Part shown: positions 13,959 through 23,116 of the stretch, one piece after another
Numbering within the stretch: position 1 is the stretch's first letter
How the letters are laid out: each line of letters opens with the position of its first letter
Source of the DNA: an uncultured Eggerthellaceae bacterium
GTDB lineage: Bacteria > Actinomycetota > Coriobacteriia > Coriobacteriales > Eggerthellaceae
Length of the DNA stretch: 23,207 bases
Reading direction: 5' to 3'
Assembly: GCA_910588985.1 (NCBI GenBank)
Contig: CAJURO010000010.1
Coordinates: 47,389 to 70,595 of the forward strand
Made by a program: the position numbers and the translations under genes
Notes under the pieces: model-generated
What the model was told of the DNA's origin: nothing
The model's input: the letters and a program-made list of their open reading frames with translations, nothing else
The model's database searches: none

Positions 13959-14759
13959 CTACCAGGTACGGGAAGCGAGAGCGCGAAACTGGGCTACCGT
14001 GGATACATGTGAGTTCAGACCACCATCTACGGTCACTACCTGCCCTGTGAAATATGAGCTTTCATCTGCAGCCAAGTAAACACACATGCCTGCAATGTCT
14101 TCTGGACTGCCATAGCGGCTTACTTCAATATTGTCTAAGAAGATGTCTTTCAACGCCTGAGGTACCTTGGATTCGTTTTGGGGCGTAACGATAAGCCCGG
14201 GGCGGACGCAATTGCAGCGAATGTTTTGCTTGCCATATTGGAGCGCTGTGTATTGGGTGAGCATATCCACGCCAGCTTTAGCGCATGCGTATGCAGTAGA
14301 TCCGAGGTCGCCTCCGCAAGAAGCCATAGAGCCGATATTGATGATCGACCCACCGCCCTGTTCTTGCATATAGGGCAGCACTGCTTTGATGCAATAGAAG
14401 GTAGAGCGTACGTCACTTGCGAATACTGCATCCCAGTCTTCGAGGGAGATCTCGTCTACTCGACCGTCCTTCAGTGCCATACCAGCTGCATTGTTCACCA
14501 AGACATCGATGGCTCCCCAGCGATCCTTGGTGTCAGCGAAAAGAGCATCGACGGTCTCAGGCTGCGTGATATCGAGCTTATGGAACCATGCTTCTCCACC
14601 TTCAGCAGCGATGGCGTCGATAACAGCTTGACCCCGCTCCTCGTTGCGTCCGCAGACTACGACCTTCGCACCTTCGGCGCCGTACATCTTCGCAATGCCC
14701 GACCCTATGCCACTGGTGGAACCTGTAACGATAGCGACTTTGCCCTTCAAGCGATTCAT
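13959..14759 (-). CDS. Short-chain dehydrogenase/reductase (classical, FabG-like)
   Basis: The 266-residue protein has TGSTSGIG at 12-19, NNAAG at 89-93 and the catalytic S144, Y157 and K161 (YACAK). The C-terminal VSRYGSPEDIAGMCVYLAADESSYFTGQVVTVDGG is the usual classical-SDR ending. Arg38 after the second strand (VVVCGRNEER) suggests NADP(H). The usual tetrad Asn is Asp116 here (FASDVRST), a departure that may affect proton relay. The substrate is not predictable; FabG-like, sugar or hydroxysteroid activity are all open. It is a single gene: the neighbours are divergent or separated by long gaps. AGAAGATGCT precedes the ATG. Confidence 0.92.
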   Translation of the reverse strand: MNRLKGKVAIVTGSTSGIGSGIAKMYGAEGAKVVVCGRNEERGQAVIDAIAAEGGEAWFHKLDITQPETVDALFADTKDRWGAIDVLVNNAAGMALKDGRVDEISLEDWDAVFASDVRSTFYCIKAVLPYMQEQGGGSIINIGSMASCGGDLGSTAYACAKAGVDMLTQYTALQYGKQNIRCNCVRPGLIVTPQNESKVPQALKDIFLDNIEVSRYGSPEDIAGMCVYLAADESSYFTGQVVTVDGGLNSHVSTVAQFRALASRTW

Positions 14760-14915
14760 AGCATCTTCTTTCTACGCGACTACGCCGTCAGCCTATCACA
14801 CAGCTCGACGATTCTTGGAAAACAGGTCGCGAATCATGCGGAAGCGTGCGTATTGAGCGCACGATCGGCAAAGGTCTCCGATACGTCAAGAAGAGTCGGA
14901 AAGAACGCATGAAAT

Positions 14916-14959
14916 GTCCCCCTTGCTCCAGTCTGGGAAGATGGGAGAGCGAGGGGGAC
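14916..14959. repeat. Long hairpin in the gap between SDR and HdeD-like genes
   Basis: GTCCCCCTTGCTC (14916-14928) pairs with GAGCGAGGGGGAC (14947-14959), 13 bp with one G-U pair and an 18-nt loop. A second hairpin, CAGGGC-N7-GCCCTG, lies at 14969-14987. The 247-bp gap (14760-15006) holds no gene. The hairpins may end the HdeD-like transcript (minus strand continues ATTTC) or be a dispersed palindromic element. Confidence 0.45.
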
Positions 14960-15006
14960 GTATGTTCACAGGGCTCTTATTGCCCTGGTGATGCACCTTC
15001 TGTTCG

Positions 15007-15546
15007 CTACATCAGCGTATACGGGGTTCCCATGATGCCGAAGCTCATCATCGTTGCACCGCGAACGACAAGGAACGCACCAAGATAGATGGCGAAGAAC
15101 GCGGGCGAGATGAAGAAGAGGAACCCGCAGAGGATCGAGAGGATGCCGTTCAGAAGCATGAGCCACCATTTGTCTGTCACTTTGCGCATCTGAATAGCAA
15201 GCACGACAGCGAACACGCCATAGCACAGGAGCAGTGCGCCTGCGAAGAGTGTGATGACCTCAGCGGCAATGACGGGATTCGCAAGAAAGAGCACGCCAAG
15301 GATCAGATCAAGGATGCCGCTCACGATCGTCCATCCTGAGCTCGCAGCTGTTCCTCGCGTCTTGAAGTAGACGATGAAATCGAAGATGCATGCAGCAATG
15401 AGCGCACAACCAACGACCATGGCAACGCTGACCATGCTCAGGCCTGGATAGAAGAGGCAGATACCTCCCGCGATGATGATGAGAAGGCCGCCGATGATGA
15501 GCGACCAGTCACGGCTTGAGCCGCTTGTTCCGACATAAGAGCTCAT
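15007..15546 (-). CDS. HdeD/DUF308-family membrane protein
   Basis: The 179-residue protein has about six short hydrophobic helices in three pairs, with the family pattern GGLLIIIAGGICLFYPGLS near residue 20, SGILDLILGVLFLANPVIA near 90 and LNGILSILCGFLFFISPAFF near 138. Each piece is a Gly-rich helix followed by a (N/S/Y)P turn, the internal repeat of this family. Escherichia coli HdeD contributes to acid resistance at high cell density; for other members the role is unclear. GGGAGG is well placed before the ATG. No operon partner is seen. A repeat-bearing 584-bp gap lies upstream. Confidence 0.85.
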   Translation of the reverse strand: MSSYVGTSGSSRDWSLIIGGLLIIIAGGICLFYPGLSMVSVAMVVGCALIAACIFDFIVYFKTRGTAASSGWTIVSGILDLILGVLFLANPVIAAEVITLFAGALLLCYGVFAVVLAIQMRKVTDKWWLMLLNGILSILCGFLFFISPAFFAIYLGAFLVVRGATMMSFGIMGTPYTLM

Positions 15547-16130
15547 GGTCCTCCCTTTCTCTTATACCGCTTCGTCTCTGCGGTTGTGTTCCCTTTGCCT
15601 GATGAGCGGAGCAAGGGGATGCCTGTCTTTTCCTTGAGTCTATGCTTTAAAGAGAAGAAACAATGGAAGGACGCTCTTGTTATGCCGAGCCGTTGTCTTT
15701 CTGTGTTGCGGATGTTTCCTTGCTTAGTGACAGGGACCGTGAGGGTTTGTGACAGGCGGCGGCTCAAATGGCATGCCCTGTCATCAAGATGATGCGCCCT
15801 CAAGTTTCAGGAAAACAACAACTTGTGTATCACGTCAAAAATATTCTCAATATCTTGTATATTCTCGCCCTGATTTGCGAGCCAAGGCGTTACTATATAA
15901 CACGGTCGCGGGCAAACGCCACTTATATCTTCTACGCCCGCCCTATTTTGCTTTTCGACCAGCATTCCGCCTGCGGTTCTCAAAGAAAAGGCATGCTTCT
16001 TCATGATGGACGTCGACCGTTCTTCCCAGCGCTCTGACCGTTCCTCTGCGGTCTTGTTCTTCCGCGCTTGTGAGGCAGCTCCTTCATTGTTGACGTATTC
16101 GAGCCCCTCCTCTGCTCTCGGACCCATCCG
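15547..16130. other. Long intergenic region before menE-menC
   Basis: This 584-bp gap has no convincing gene on either strand. Its left third is the upstream region of the HdeD-like gene. It includes the GTGACAGG repeat (15727-15756) and an AT-rich stretch at about 15825-15900. In the latter TTGCGA and TATAAC lie 15 bp apart (about 15876-15902) and could be a promoter, leaving a leader of about 230 nt before menE-menC. A TTGACG hexamer lies at 16090-16095, closer to the gene, without a clear -10. Confidence 0.4.
15727..15756. repeat. GTGACAGG direct repeat, similar to the one at the left edge
   Basis: GTGACAGGGACCGT (15727-15740) is followed by a second GTGACAGG at 15749-15756, 22 bp after the first. 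The word is close to the reverse complement of the repeat at 11-24. Two related copies in separate intergenic gaps suggest a dispersed family. Confidence 0.4.
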
Positions 16131-18956
16131 ATGATCGATATATTCGAAAGCACCTCGCGATTTGCCTCGGATGAGGTGTTCTTCACGTTCATCGATCGAT
16201 CTGGTCAGGTTATCGACTACACCTACAAGCGCACGCGCCTTGCAAGCGCGGCTTTGGCGCGATACCTCAATGCAAAGGGGCTGAAGCCTGGCAGCGTCAT
16301 CGTTGCTGATCTGCCGAATTGCCCCGAATACGTCATCCTGGTCCTTGCTGCAGCATATGCGGGCTTCACGGTAGTTTCGCTCGATCATGCGCTTGCTGCG
16401 CATGAGAAGCAGTCGATCATGCTCGACCTTTCTCGCGAGGGCCTTCGTGCTTCGCTCGTCTTCGACATGAGCATTGCTCATAAGGTGCTGCGGCTTGTGC
16501 GTACCCCCTATGTTGAAGATGCCAGGCTTGTCGAGAGCATTTGCTCCATCACGAAGCGCGAGCGCTCGATCATGGGAGAACAGCAGGACATCGTTGACGA
16601 TACGGTTCACTTTGCCGAGCGTGAAGCGCATCTATTCGATATGAATCAGCAGGCTTGCATTCTCTATCCTGAAGGCATGAGCGGCAAGCTGAAAGCGGTG
16701 CCCCTCACGTGGGCCGAGCTCACAAGCGCGGCGGTTGCCTCGAACAGGGCGCTTGCCGAGGGCGGAACAGCGCTTTGGCAAGCGAAGCTGCCCTTTGAGA
16801 ATTCCCTTCGCCTTGGTACGCCCGAACAGGTCTGCACGTGGCAGTGCGTTCTTCCGCTTCATACTATAGCCGCCGTTCAGGTCATCGTTCGGTCAGTGGT
16901 CGGGCGCTCCTCTTTCTTGCTCTATGAGGACTTCGACGCCGAACGCGTGCTCAAAGATGGCGAAGATGCCGCCATCACTCATATTGCGGTGACAGACAGC
17001 ATTCTCCAAGACCTTCTTACGGTTGAGGAGTGGCGCGAAGAGGTGATGGAGAATCCTCGCAGTCGCCTCAGTGAGTACCAGTGCATCTTAGTGGCTGATC
17101 GAAAGATGAGCCCTCGTACGATCGAACGCGCCCAAAGCATGGGTGCACGCGTCTTCTCAAGCTATGGTATGGCTGAAACCTCTGGGATGATCGCCTGTGC
17201 GCTTGTGACTCCAGATTTCATGGGCGGTCTGAAGCTTCTTGATGACTACGCTGTTCGCATCGTTGATGCAGATGATGAGGGATTCGGCAAGCTTGCTGTG
17301 CAAGGGCCGGGTGTCTTTGCGGGCTATCTCAATGCAAGCGCTGCCTTCACAGTAGATCGTTTCTTCATGACGGGCGACACGGCTGCCATCTATGATGGCC
17401 GCGTGTTCCTGAAGAATCGGACAGCGCGCTCATTCACCTCTCGAGGTCAAACGGTATATCCAGAGGAGATCTCCGATGTGCTTCGACATGTTCCTGGTGT
17501 GAGCGCTGCCCATGTGTTCGGTGTGGCGGATGCGCAGATAGGACGTCGCGTTGTGGCGGTCATCGAGCGTTCGGCGAGCACGCTCACGGCGGAGGATGTC
17601 GAACGGCGCGCACATGAATGGCTTGCTGGCCAAGGGCAGCCTGACATCATCCTTGTGGTCGACGCGCTGCCACGCAACGAGCATGGCAAGGTCAACCGCG
17701 CCTCAACGGAAGAGATGTTTCGCTCGCGCATCCAAGTTCGTCGCATCATCCTTCGTCATATTCGCCTGCCGCTGCATACGCCCATGCAGTCTGCTCAAGG
17801 CGTTCTCAATCATCGCGACGTTGTCATCGTTCAAGTTGAGGATGCGCTTGGTCGCGTCGGGCTTGGCGAATGTGTCTCCTGCGACGATCGGAAAGGGTCC
17901 CTTGAGACGCTTCCCGAGGATGTGTCCTATATTGCCGAGGTGCTCTCACCTGCGCTCATCGGGCGCACGTTGCTTCATCCACGTGAGGCTGTCGAACTGT
18001 TCGCTCATTTGCCTGAGATCGACAAGCATGCGCTTGCGCAAACCGCCATCGATGCGGCGCTCTGGGACCTTTACGGACAGGCAGTCGAGAAGCCCCTCTG
18101 GCGACTTCTCAACGAGGAGTATCTCTCCATTTGGAATGCAGCAGGTGCCTCGAAGCACTTGGAAGAAATGCCGAACACGACGCACTTCTCCGATGGTGTC
18201 GCTACCGTTCCAACGGGAGCCATCATCGGCATGGGGCCAACGCCTCTTGTGATGGAACATGTTCGCGAAGCGGTGGCGAAGGGCCATTCGCGCGTGAAGA
18301 TGAAGATCGCGCCAGGCAAGGGATTCGCGAGCGTAGAGGCTGCGCGGCGTACGTTCCCCGACCTGCTCATCACGCTCGATGCCAACCGCTCGTTCGGCCC
18401 CGATGACATAAAAGAGCTCAAGTCCTACGATGCGCTCAACGTGGGGTGGATCGAAGAGCCATTCGCTCTCAAGACCACGGTGCAGAACACGGTGCGTGAC
18501 CCTCTTGCAGAGATGAATACGATGCAGACGGAGTTCTTCACGCCCTTCTGCGTTGACGAATCCTATTCCGACCTACAAGATGCCCTGCGCATCCTCAAGA
18601 TGCCGAACCTTCATGTCATCTCGATCAAGGTGGCGAAGTTCGGGGGGATCCGCGCGACGCTCGAGTTCATCGCACGGGCGAAGATGATGGGACGCGTCAT
18701 CTGGATGGGCGGCACCTATGGCACGGGTGTTTCGCGCCGAATGAGCGCAGCATTCGAAACGCTGCCTGATATGGTCTTTCCAGGAGACATTGCCTCAACG
18801 CTCAGGTATTTCGACATTGATATCACAACTCCCGTTTACGACACGCAAAGTGGGGATGTGAGCTTGAACAACGGGGGATTCGAGTTCGGGCTGGGGTGTA
18901 CGCTTGACGAGGAGAAGATCGCGCTCTGTGAGGTCAACCGCATCGTTCTCGAGTGA
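16131..18956 (+). CDS. menE-menC: Fused MenE-MenC: o-succinylbenzoate-CoA ligase-like and o-succinylbenzoate synthase
   Basis: Two menaquinone pathway steps on one 941-residue chain. Residues 1 to about 530 are an AMP-forming acyl-CoA ligase: YGMAE (345-349), TGD (D416), R430, VYPEEI and catalytic K520 in PRNEHGKVNR. The ATP loop, normally of the form TSGTTGxPK, is degenerate (YPEGMSGKLKA at 179-189). Residues about 540-941 are an enolase-superfamily MenC: K723-x-K725, D750, E775/E776, D809/E810 and K833, all present. MenC makes o-succinylbenzoate, which MenE activates, so the fusion would couple consecutive steps. Only one ATG fits and no ribosome site is visible before it. No other men genes are in the window. 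MenC assignment is strong; ligase activity is less certain. Confidence 0.88.
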   Translation: MIDIFESTSRFASDEVFFTFIDRSGQVIDYTYKRTRLASAALARYLNAKGLKPGSVIVADLPNCPEYVILVLAAAYAGFTVVSLDHALAAHEKQSIMLDLSREGLRASLVFDMSIAHKVLRLVRTPYVEDARLVESICSITKRERSIMGEQQDIVDDTVHFAEREAHLFDMNQQACILYPEGMSGKLKAVPLTWAELTSAAVASNRALAEGGTALWQAKLPFENSLRLGTPEQVCTWQCVLPLHTIAAVQVIVRSVVGRSSFLLYEDFDAERVLKDGEDAAITHIAVTDSILQDLLTVEEWREEVMENPRSRLSEYQCILVADRKMSPRTIERAQSMGARVFSSYGMAETSGMIACALVTPDFMGGLKLLDDYAVRIVDADDEGFGKLAVQGPGVFAGYLNASAAFTVDRFFMTGDTAAIYDGRVFLKNRTARSFTSRGQTVYPEEISDVLRHVPGVSAAHVFGVADAQIGRRVVAVIERSASTLTAEDVERRAHEWLAGQGQPDIILVVDALPRNEHGKVNRASTEEMFRSRIQVRRIILRHIRLPLHTPMQSAQGVLNHRDVVIVQVEDALGRVGLGECVSCDDRKGSLETLPEDVSYIAEVLSPALIGRTLLHPREAVELFAHLPEIDKHALAQTAIDAALWDLYGQAVEKPLWRLLNEEYLSIWNAAGASKHLEEMPNTTHFSDGVATVPTGAIIGMGPTPLVMEHVREAVAKGHSRVKMKIAPGKGFASVEAARRTFPDLLITLDANRSFGPDDIKELKSYDALNVGWIEEPFALKTTVQNTVRDPLAEMNTMQTEFFTPFCVDESYSDLQDALRILKMPNLHVISIKVAKFGGIRATLEFIARAKMMGRVIWMGGTYGTGVSRRMSAAFETLPDMVFPGDIASTLRYFDIDITTPVYDTQSGDVSLNNGGFEFGLGCTLDEEKIALCEVNRIVLE

Positions 18957-18969
18957 ACATGATGCAGGG

Positions 18970-18989
18970 AGCACGTTTTCCAACGTGCT
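18970..18989 (+). terminator. Hairpin after menE-menC
   Basis: AGCACGTT (18970-18977) pairs with AACGTGCT (18982-18989) across a 4-nt loop, 14 bp after the stop codon. The T-run is missing, so termination may be weak and some transcript could run into the exporter gene. Confidence 0.5.
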
Positions 18990-19080
18990 ATCATAAGAAG
19001 CTCTCCACGCTATTCGCCTCTATGGCCCTTCTACGTGGACCCATTGCCATCTAAACCAGATATCCAGGGGATGAAGTCAA

Positions 19081-21033
19081 TTGAAACTGACGCGTAAACA
19101 GTGGTTCATGCTCGTGGTCATCGTCGTGGGCACGTTCGTTACCGTGCTCAATCAGACGCTCGTGACGCCAGCGTTGCCCTCTATCATGGAAGAGATGTCC
19201 ATCGACGCAGCCACAGGGCAATGGCTGACAACGGGTTTCACGCTGGTGAATGCCATCATGATCCCTATCACTGCGTACTTGCAGGATCGGTTTTCGACGA
19301 AGCGATTGTTCCTCTTCTCGATGGCTATCTTCGCTGTTGGCACGCTGCTTTGTGCGTGGGGTCCCACGTTCGTTCTGCTCCTCATAGGTCGTTTGGTCCA
19401 AGCTGCTGGTGCAGGCATCCTCATGCCGCTTGGCATGACGGTGCTCCTTGTGACATTTCCTGTTGAGCGTCGTGGTTCTGCGATGGGGATATTCGGCCTT
19501 GTCATTGCGTTCGCTCCTGCGATCGGCCCAACGGTTGCTGGCATCATGGTCGACGTGGCCGATTGGCACATCATGTTCTACGTGATCGCGGCCCTCTCGG
19601 TGGTGGTCATCGTCTCGGCTGCATTCCTCATGGAGGACATCGCGCCAGCGAACAAGGGCGATTCCGCTCTTGAGCCGCTTTCGGTGGCGCTCTCTACGCT
19701 TGGTTTCGGTGGATTGCTTTACGGATTCAGCGTGTTCGGCTCGACGGGCATCTCTGTTCCCTGCGTGGCCACTATCATCGTGGGCGCGGTGTGCGTCACG
19801 TGGTTCTTCATACGTCAGACGCATTTGAGCGTGCCGATGCTGCGCGTGAAGGTTCTCAAGAACCGCAAGTTCCTCATTGCGACCATCATCGGCATGTTGG
19901 TGCAAGGCTCGCTCCTTGCTGCGGGCATCCTCATGCCGATCTACGTGCAGACGCTCATGGGGTACTCCGCAACCGTATCCGGTTTGGTCCTCATGCCTGG
20001 TGCGCTCATCATGGGCATCATGAACCCAGTTGCTGGCAAGCTCTTCGACAAGCACGGGCCTCGGGTGCTCAGCCTCATTGGCATGGGATTGCTCTTCGTG
20101 ACCACGGTTCTCTTCGGCATGCTCACGCTTGAGACGAGCGTGGTGTACCTAGCGGTGCTCTATGCCTTCCGTATGTTAGCAATGACGCTGGTCAACATGC
20201 CGATCACAACGTGGGGCATGAATGCGCTCGATACGCGCTTCATCAATCATGGCACCTCGGTGAACAACACATTGCGCCAAGTTGCAGGTTCGCTTGGGAC
20301 CGCCATCGTCATCTCCGTCTCCACGGTCGTCACAGCTGCGGCTGCTCCGAGCGTCGGCGATGTGAGCGGGCAGATGTATGGGATCAACATTGCATTCATG
20401 GTGTGCGCGGCGCTCGTGTTCGTAGGGCTCATACTCACCATCATCTTCGTCAAAGGCAAGCCTGGTCAGACTGAGCGTGCAGGCGAAGAGGCAGAGGGTG
20501 AGGCAAGCGAGGTCCATGAGAACAAAACGCTCCTTCAATCCATCATGAAGACCGACGTGTTCACGCTCCCACGGACTGCTACCGTACAAGAGGCCATGCA
20601 GCTTTTCATCGACAAGGGGATCAGTGCTTGCCCGATCGTTGATGACGAGGGACAGCCATCAGGGTTCATCTCCGATGGCGATATCTTGAAGCGCCTTTCC
20701 AAACAACATGGTTCGGTCATGGACCCGATCGTGCTCATTGCGGCCACTGCTAAGGACGATACGCCATATGCAGACCGTCTTGAACAGGTCATGCAGCTTC
20801 CTGTGAGCTCGGTCGGAGTGGGAGAATCCATTGGCGTGAGCATCAATGAAGACATCGGAGAGGTCTGCCGTGTTCTTGCGTCTAATCACTTGAAGAAGGT
20901 CCCTGTTTTGGAGCGTGGACGGATCGTTGGCATCATCAATCGTAGCGATATCACGCGTTACTCGATGGAGTCCTATCTTGAGAGCAGACCGCAAGGCGTT
21001 GCATTTGTCGGAGATGGCGAAAGCGCCAACTAG
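19081..21033 (+). CDS. DHA2-type MFS exporter fused to a C-terminal CBS pair
   Basis: The 650-residue protein starts at a TTG codon, with AGGGG about 10 nt before it. Residues 1 to about 460 match the 14-helix DHA2 (EmrB/QacA) drug-proton antiporters: an N-terminal VLNQTLVTPALPSI, WLTTGFTL, QDRFSTKRLF and the motif-C-like LVIAFAPAIGPTVAGIM. After a charged linker (about 465-480) come two CBS domains: IMKTDVFTLPRTATVQEAM to FISDGDILKRL, and ISINEDIGEV-like to IVGIINRSDITRY at about 600-630. CBS pairs bind adenine nucleotides and gate channels or enzymes. This fusion is unusual for a DHA2 exporter and suggests energy-state control; that role is inferred. The export substrate is unknown. Confidence 0.92.
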   Translation: MKLTRKQWFMLVVIVVGTFVTVLNQTLVTPALPSIMEEMSIDAATGQWLTTGFTLVNAIMIPITAYLQDRFSTKRLFLFSMAIFAVGTLLCAWGPTFVLLLIGRLVQAAGAGILMPLGMTVLLVTFPVERRGSAMGIFGLVIAFAPAIGPTVAGIMVDVADWHIMFYVIAALSVVVIVSAAFLMEDIAPANKGDSALEPLSVALSTLGFGGLLYGFSVFGSTGISVPCVATIIVGAVCVTWFFIRQTHLSVPMLRVKVLKNRKFLIATIIGMLVQGSLLAAGILMPIYVQTLMGYSATVSGLVLMPGALIMGIMNPVAGKLFDKHGPRVLSLIGMGLLFVTTVLFGMLTLETSVVYLAVLYAFRMLAMTLVNMPITTWGMNALDTRFINHGTSVNNTLRQVAGSLGTAIVISVSTVVTAAAAPSVGDVSGQMYGINIAFMVCAALVFVGLILTIIFVKGKPGQTERAGEEAEGEASEVHENKTLLQSIMKTDVFTLPRTATVQEAMQLFIDKGISACPIVDDEGQPSGFISDGDILKRLSKQHGSVMDPIVLIAATAKDDTPYADRLEQVMQLPVSSVGVGESIGVSINEDIGEVCRVLASNHLKKVPVLERGRIVGIINRSDITRYSMESYLESRPQGVAFVGDGESAN

Positions 21034-21083
21034 CGCCCTCTTGTTGCGGTAGAATGCGGATGATGAGGGTTTAAGCTAATTAC

Positions 21084-21115
21084 AGGCAGTTGTTGACGCG
21101 CTGCCTCTTTTATAT
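21084..21115 (+). terminator. Possible terminator after the MFS-CBS gene
   Basis: AGGCAG (21084-21089) pairs with CTGCCT (21101-21106) around an 11-nt loop and is followed by CTTTTATAT. The stem is short, so strength is moderate. The same stretch also contains a TTGTTG and TATATG with 15-bp spacing that could be part of a promoter for the next gene. Confidence 0.45.
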
Positions 21116-21181
21116 GGGGGATGCTGCATAGGATGGAGCGCTTGTGTCTTTCGGGATCGGTGTACGTCATTGAGTAGAGCA

Positions 21182-23116
21182 ATGCGCTATATTCCTGGTT
21201 TGGATGGCTTGCGCGCGTTGGCTGTGTTCGCCGTGGTTCTCTACCATATGAGCGCCTCTTTTCTTCCGAGCGGCCTGCTTGGCGTAACGATCTTCTTCGT
21301 GCTGTCAGGCTATCTCATCACAGGCATTCTCATTCGTGAGTGGCATAAGACGAAGAGCATCAACCTTCCTAAATTTTGGCTGCATCGTATTCGTCGGCTG
21401 TTCCCTGCTATCGTATGCGTGATCGCCGTGTCGCTCGTTCTTTGCGCGTTCCTAGCGCCCGACATGCTTACGAAGCTTCGGCGTGATCTCTTCGCTGCGC
21501 TCTTCTGGTTCACCAACTGGTGGTACATTTTCCAGGATGTGAGCTACTTTGACGCTATGGGCGCCCCGTCTCCTGTAACGCATTTCTGGTCTCTTGCCAT
21601 TGAGGAGCAGTTCTATCTTATTTGGCCACCCGTGCTCTTGCTCCTCTTTCGCAAAGGGTTCAAGAAGAGGACGATCCAGTGGGGGATAGTGGCGGCAGCC
21701 CTGATCTCGGTCGTGCTGATGATGGTGCTCTATGTTCCTGAGGGAGACCCAAGCCGTGTCTATTACGGTACTGATACGCGTGCATTCAGCTTGTTGATCG
21801 GTGCGTGGTTCGCCTTTGTGTTCCCGCCTAAGCGATTGTGCGGCGAAGGCAAGCACGGGCTTCCTGAAGCGACACGCCGCATCGTCGGCATCGTCGGCAT
21901 CGTTGCGCTCGTCGGGCTTATCTGCCTCATGGTGTTCGTGAATGCCTATTCGCCTTTCATGTATTACGGGGGCATCCTTCTCACCTCAGTGCTCACAGCG
22001 TTGATGATCATGGCGATCGTGAATCCCGAGACGGCGCTTGCGCGCGTGTTCTCCTTCGCGCCGATCGTCTACATCGGGAAGATCTCCTACGGCATCTACT
22101 TGTGGCACTATCCGCTTCTTCTTCTCATGAACGATTTCAACTCCACTGAGGCAACGCATCCTTTGATGTATGCGCTTCAGATGGTAGTCATCGTCATCGT
22201 ATCGATGATCTCCTATCATTTCGTGGAGCAGCCGATCCGTCAGGGATGCCTAGGGCGGATCTTCGGTGAGGTTGCCTCAAGGGCGACCACATGGGGAGAG
22301 GTCATCCGAACGCACATCATACAGATCGTGCTCTCAGCTGCGCTGATCATCGGTGCTGTGGTGGCATGCATCGTCGTTCCCGATACCACCACCCAGGAAG
22401 GATTGAAGCTCGATTCTGGCGTGGTCATCCCTGAAGGTGCGCTTGAGGAGGTGCAACCAGCGGTTATCAACGACGGGGTCTTCTCAAGCTTCGCAGGCGA
22501 AGGGATCATGGATCGCGAAGACTTGCTGAGCGTGCTTGGCCACAACCCGATCTTGACGTCGCTTTCAGATGCATCGTTGAAGCAGTTGGCTGATACGCAG
22601 GGTACGAGCGCGGAGGCAAAGGCGCATGCGACACGCTTCATCATGATCGGAGATTCGATCTCGGCGAATTTCAGCGAAGAAGGTTATGGCGGCTTCTCCG
22701 AGTTCTTCCCCAATGCCATCCTCGATGCGAAGGCGAATCGTCGCGTGGGCGCAGGCGCAGAAGTATACGATTCCTATGTTGAGCAGGGATGGGATGGTCC
22801 TGTGGTCATCGTGTCGCTCTCGACAAATGGGAAGGTTACGCAGGAAGCGCTTGATGCGTTCATCAACGATATTCCTGAAGGCAAGGCCATCTTCGTAGTC
22901 AATGCTCGTGCAGCAGGGGATACTGATGAGGCCAGCAACGAGGCGATCGAGCACGTTGTGGCGAATCATGGCAATGTCTCTTTGATCGATTGGTTCTCAA
23001 CGAGCGCTGGCAAGGATGAGTACTTCGATGGGGATGGGACTCACTTAACGCCAACTGCAGGACATGATGCCTATCTGAACATGATCCTCTCGGCTCTTGA
23101 GACGCTCTATAAGTAA
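21182..23116 (+). CDS. OafA/YrhL-type acyltransferase with C-terminal SGNH domain
   Basis: Membrane O-acyltransferase that adds acyl (often acetyl) groups to surface sugars or peptidoglycan. From the ATG at 21182 it is 644 residues; an in-frame TTG at 21170 would add four. The N-terminus MRYIPGLDGLRALAVFAVVLYHM with the conserved His, then IFFVLSGYLITG and HFWSLAIEEQFYLIWP, are family marks. About ten membrane helices fill residues 1-390. The outer SGNH domain has block I IGDS (about 490), a STNG in the block III position, and block V DGTH (about 620) with the Asp-His pair, so it appears catalytic. Neither start has a good ribosome site. A likely role is modification of peptidoglycan or a cell-wall polymer; cargo not determinable. 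Confidence 0.93.
   Translation: MRYIPGLDGLRALAVFAVVLYHMSASFLPSGLLGVTIFFVLSGYLITGILIREWHKTKSINLPKFWLHRIRRLFPAIVCVIAVSLVLCAFLAPDMLTKLRRDLFAALFWFTNWWYIFQDVSYFDAMGAPSPVTHFWSLAIEEQFYLIWPPVLLLLFRKGFKKRTIQWGIVAAALISVVLMMVLYVPEGDPSRVYYGTDTRAFSLLIGAWFAFVFPPKRLCGEGKHGLPEATRRIVGIVGIVALVGLICLMVFVNAYSPFMYYGGILLTSVLTALMIMAIVNPETALARVFSFAPIVYIGKISYGIYLWHYPLLLLMNDFNSTEATHPLMYALQMVVIVIVSMISYHFVEQPIRQGCLGRIFGEVASRATTWGEVIRTHIIQIVLSAALIIGAVVACIVVPDTTTQEGLKLDSGVVIPEGALEEVQPAVINDGVFSSFAGEGIMDREDLLSVLGHNPILTSLSDASLKQLADTQGTSAEAKAHATRFIMIGDSISANFSEEGYGGFSEFFPNAILDAKANRRVGAGAEVYDSYVEQGWDGPVVIVSLSTNGKVTQEALDAFINDIPEGKAIFVVNARAAGDTDEASNEAIEHVVANHGNVSLIDWFSTSAGKDEYFDGDGTHLTPTAGHDAYLNMILSALETLYK

Noticed and set aside
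15807..16631. 274-residue open frame on the minus strand across the menE-menC start
   Set aside because: About 500 bp lie opposite the conserved ligase domain, composition is unlike a folded protein, and the ATG lacks a ribosome site.
19051..20055. 334-residue open frame on the minus strand opposite the MFS exporter
   Set aside because: It is extremely rich in His, Arg, Asp and Glu, has no domain-like pattern and lies wholly opposite a well-supported exporter gene; it is an antisense artefact of GC-biased codons.
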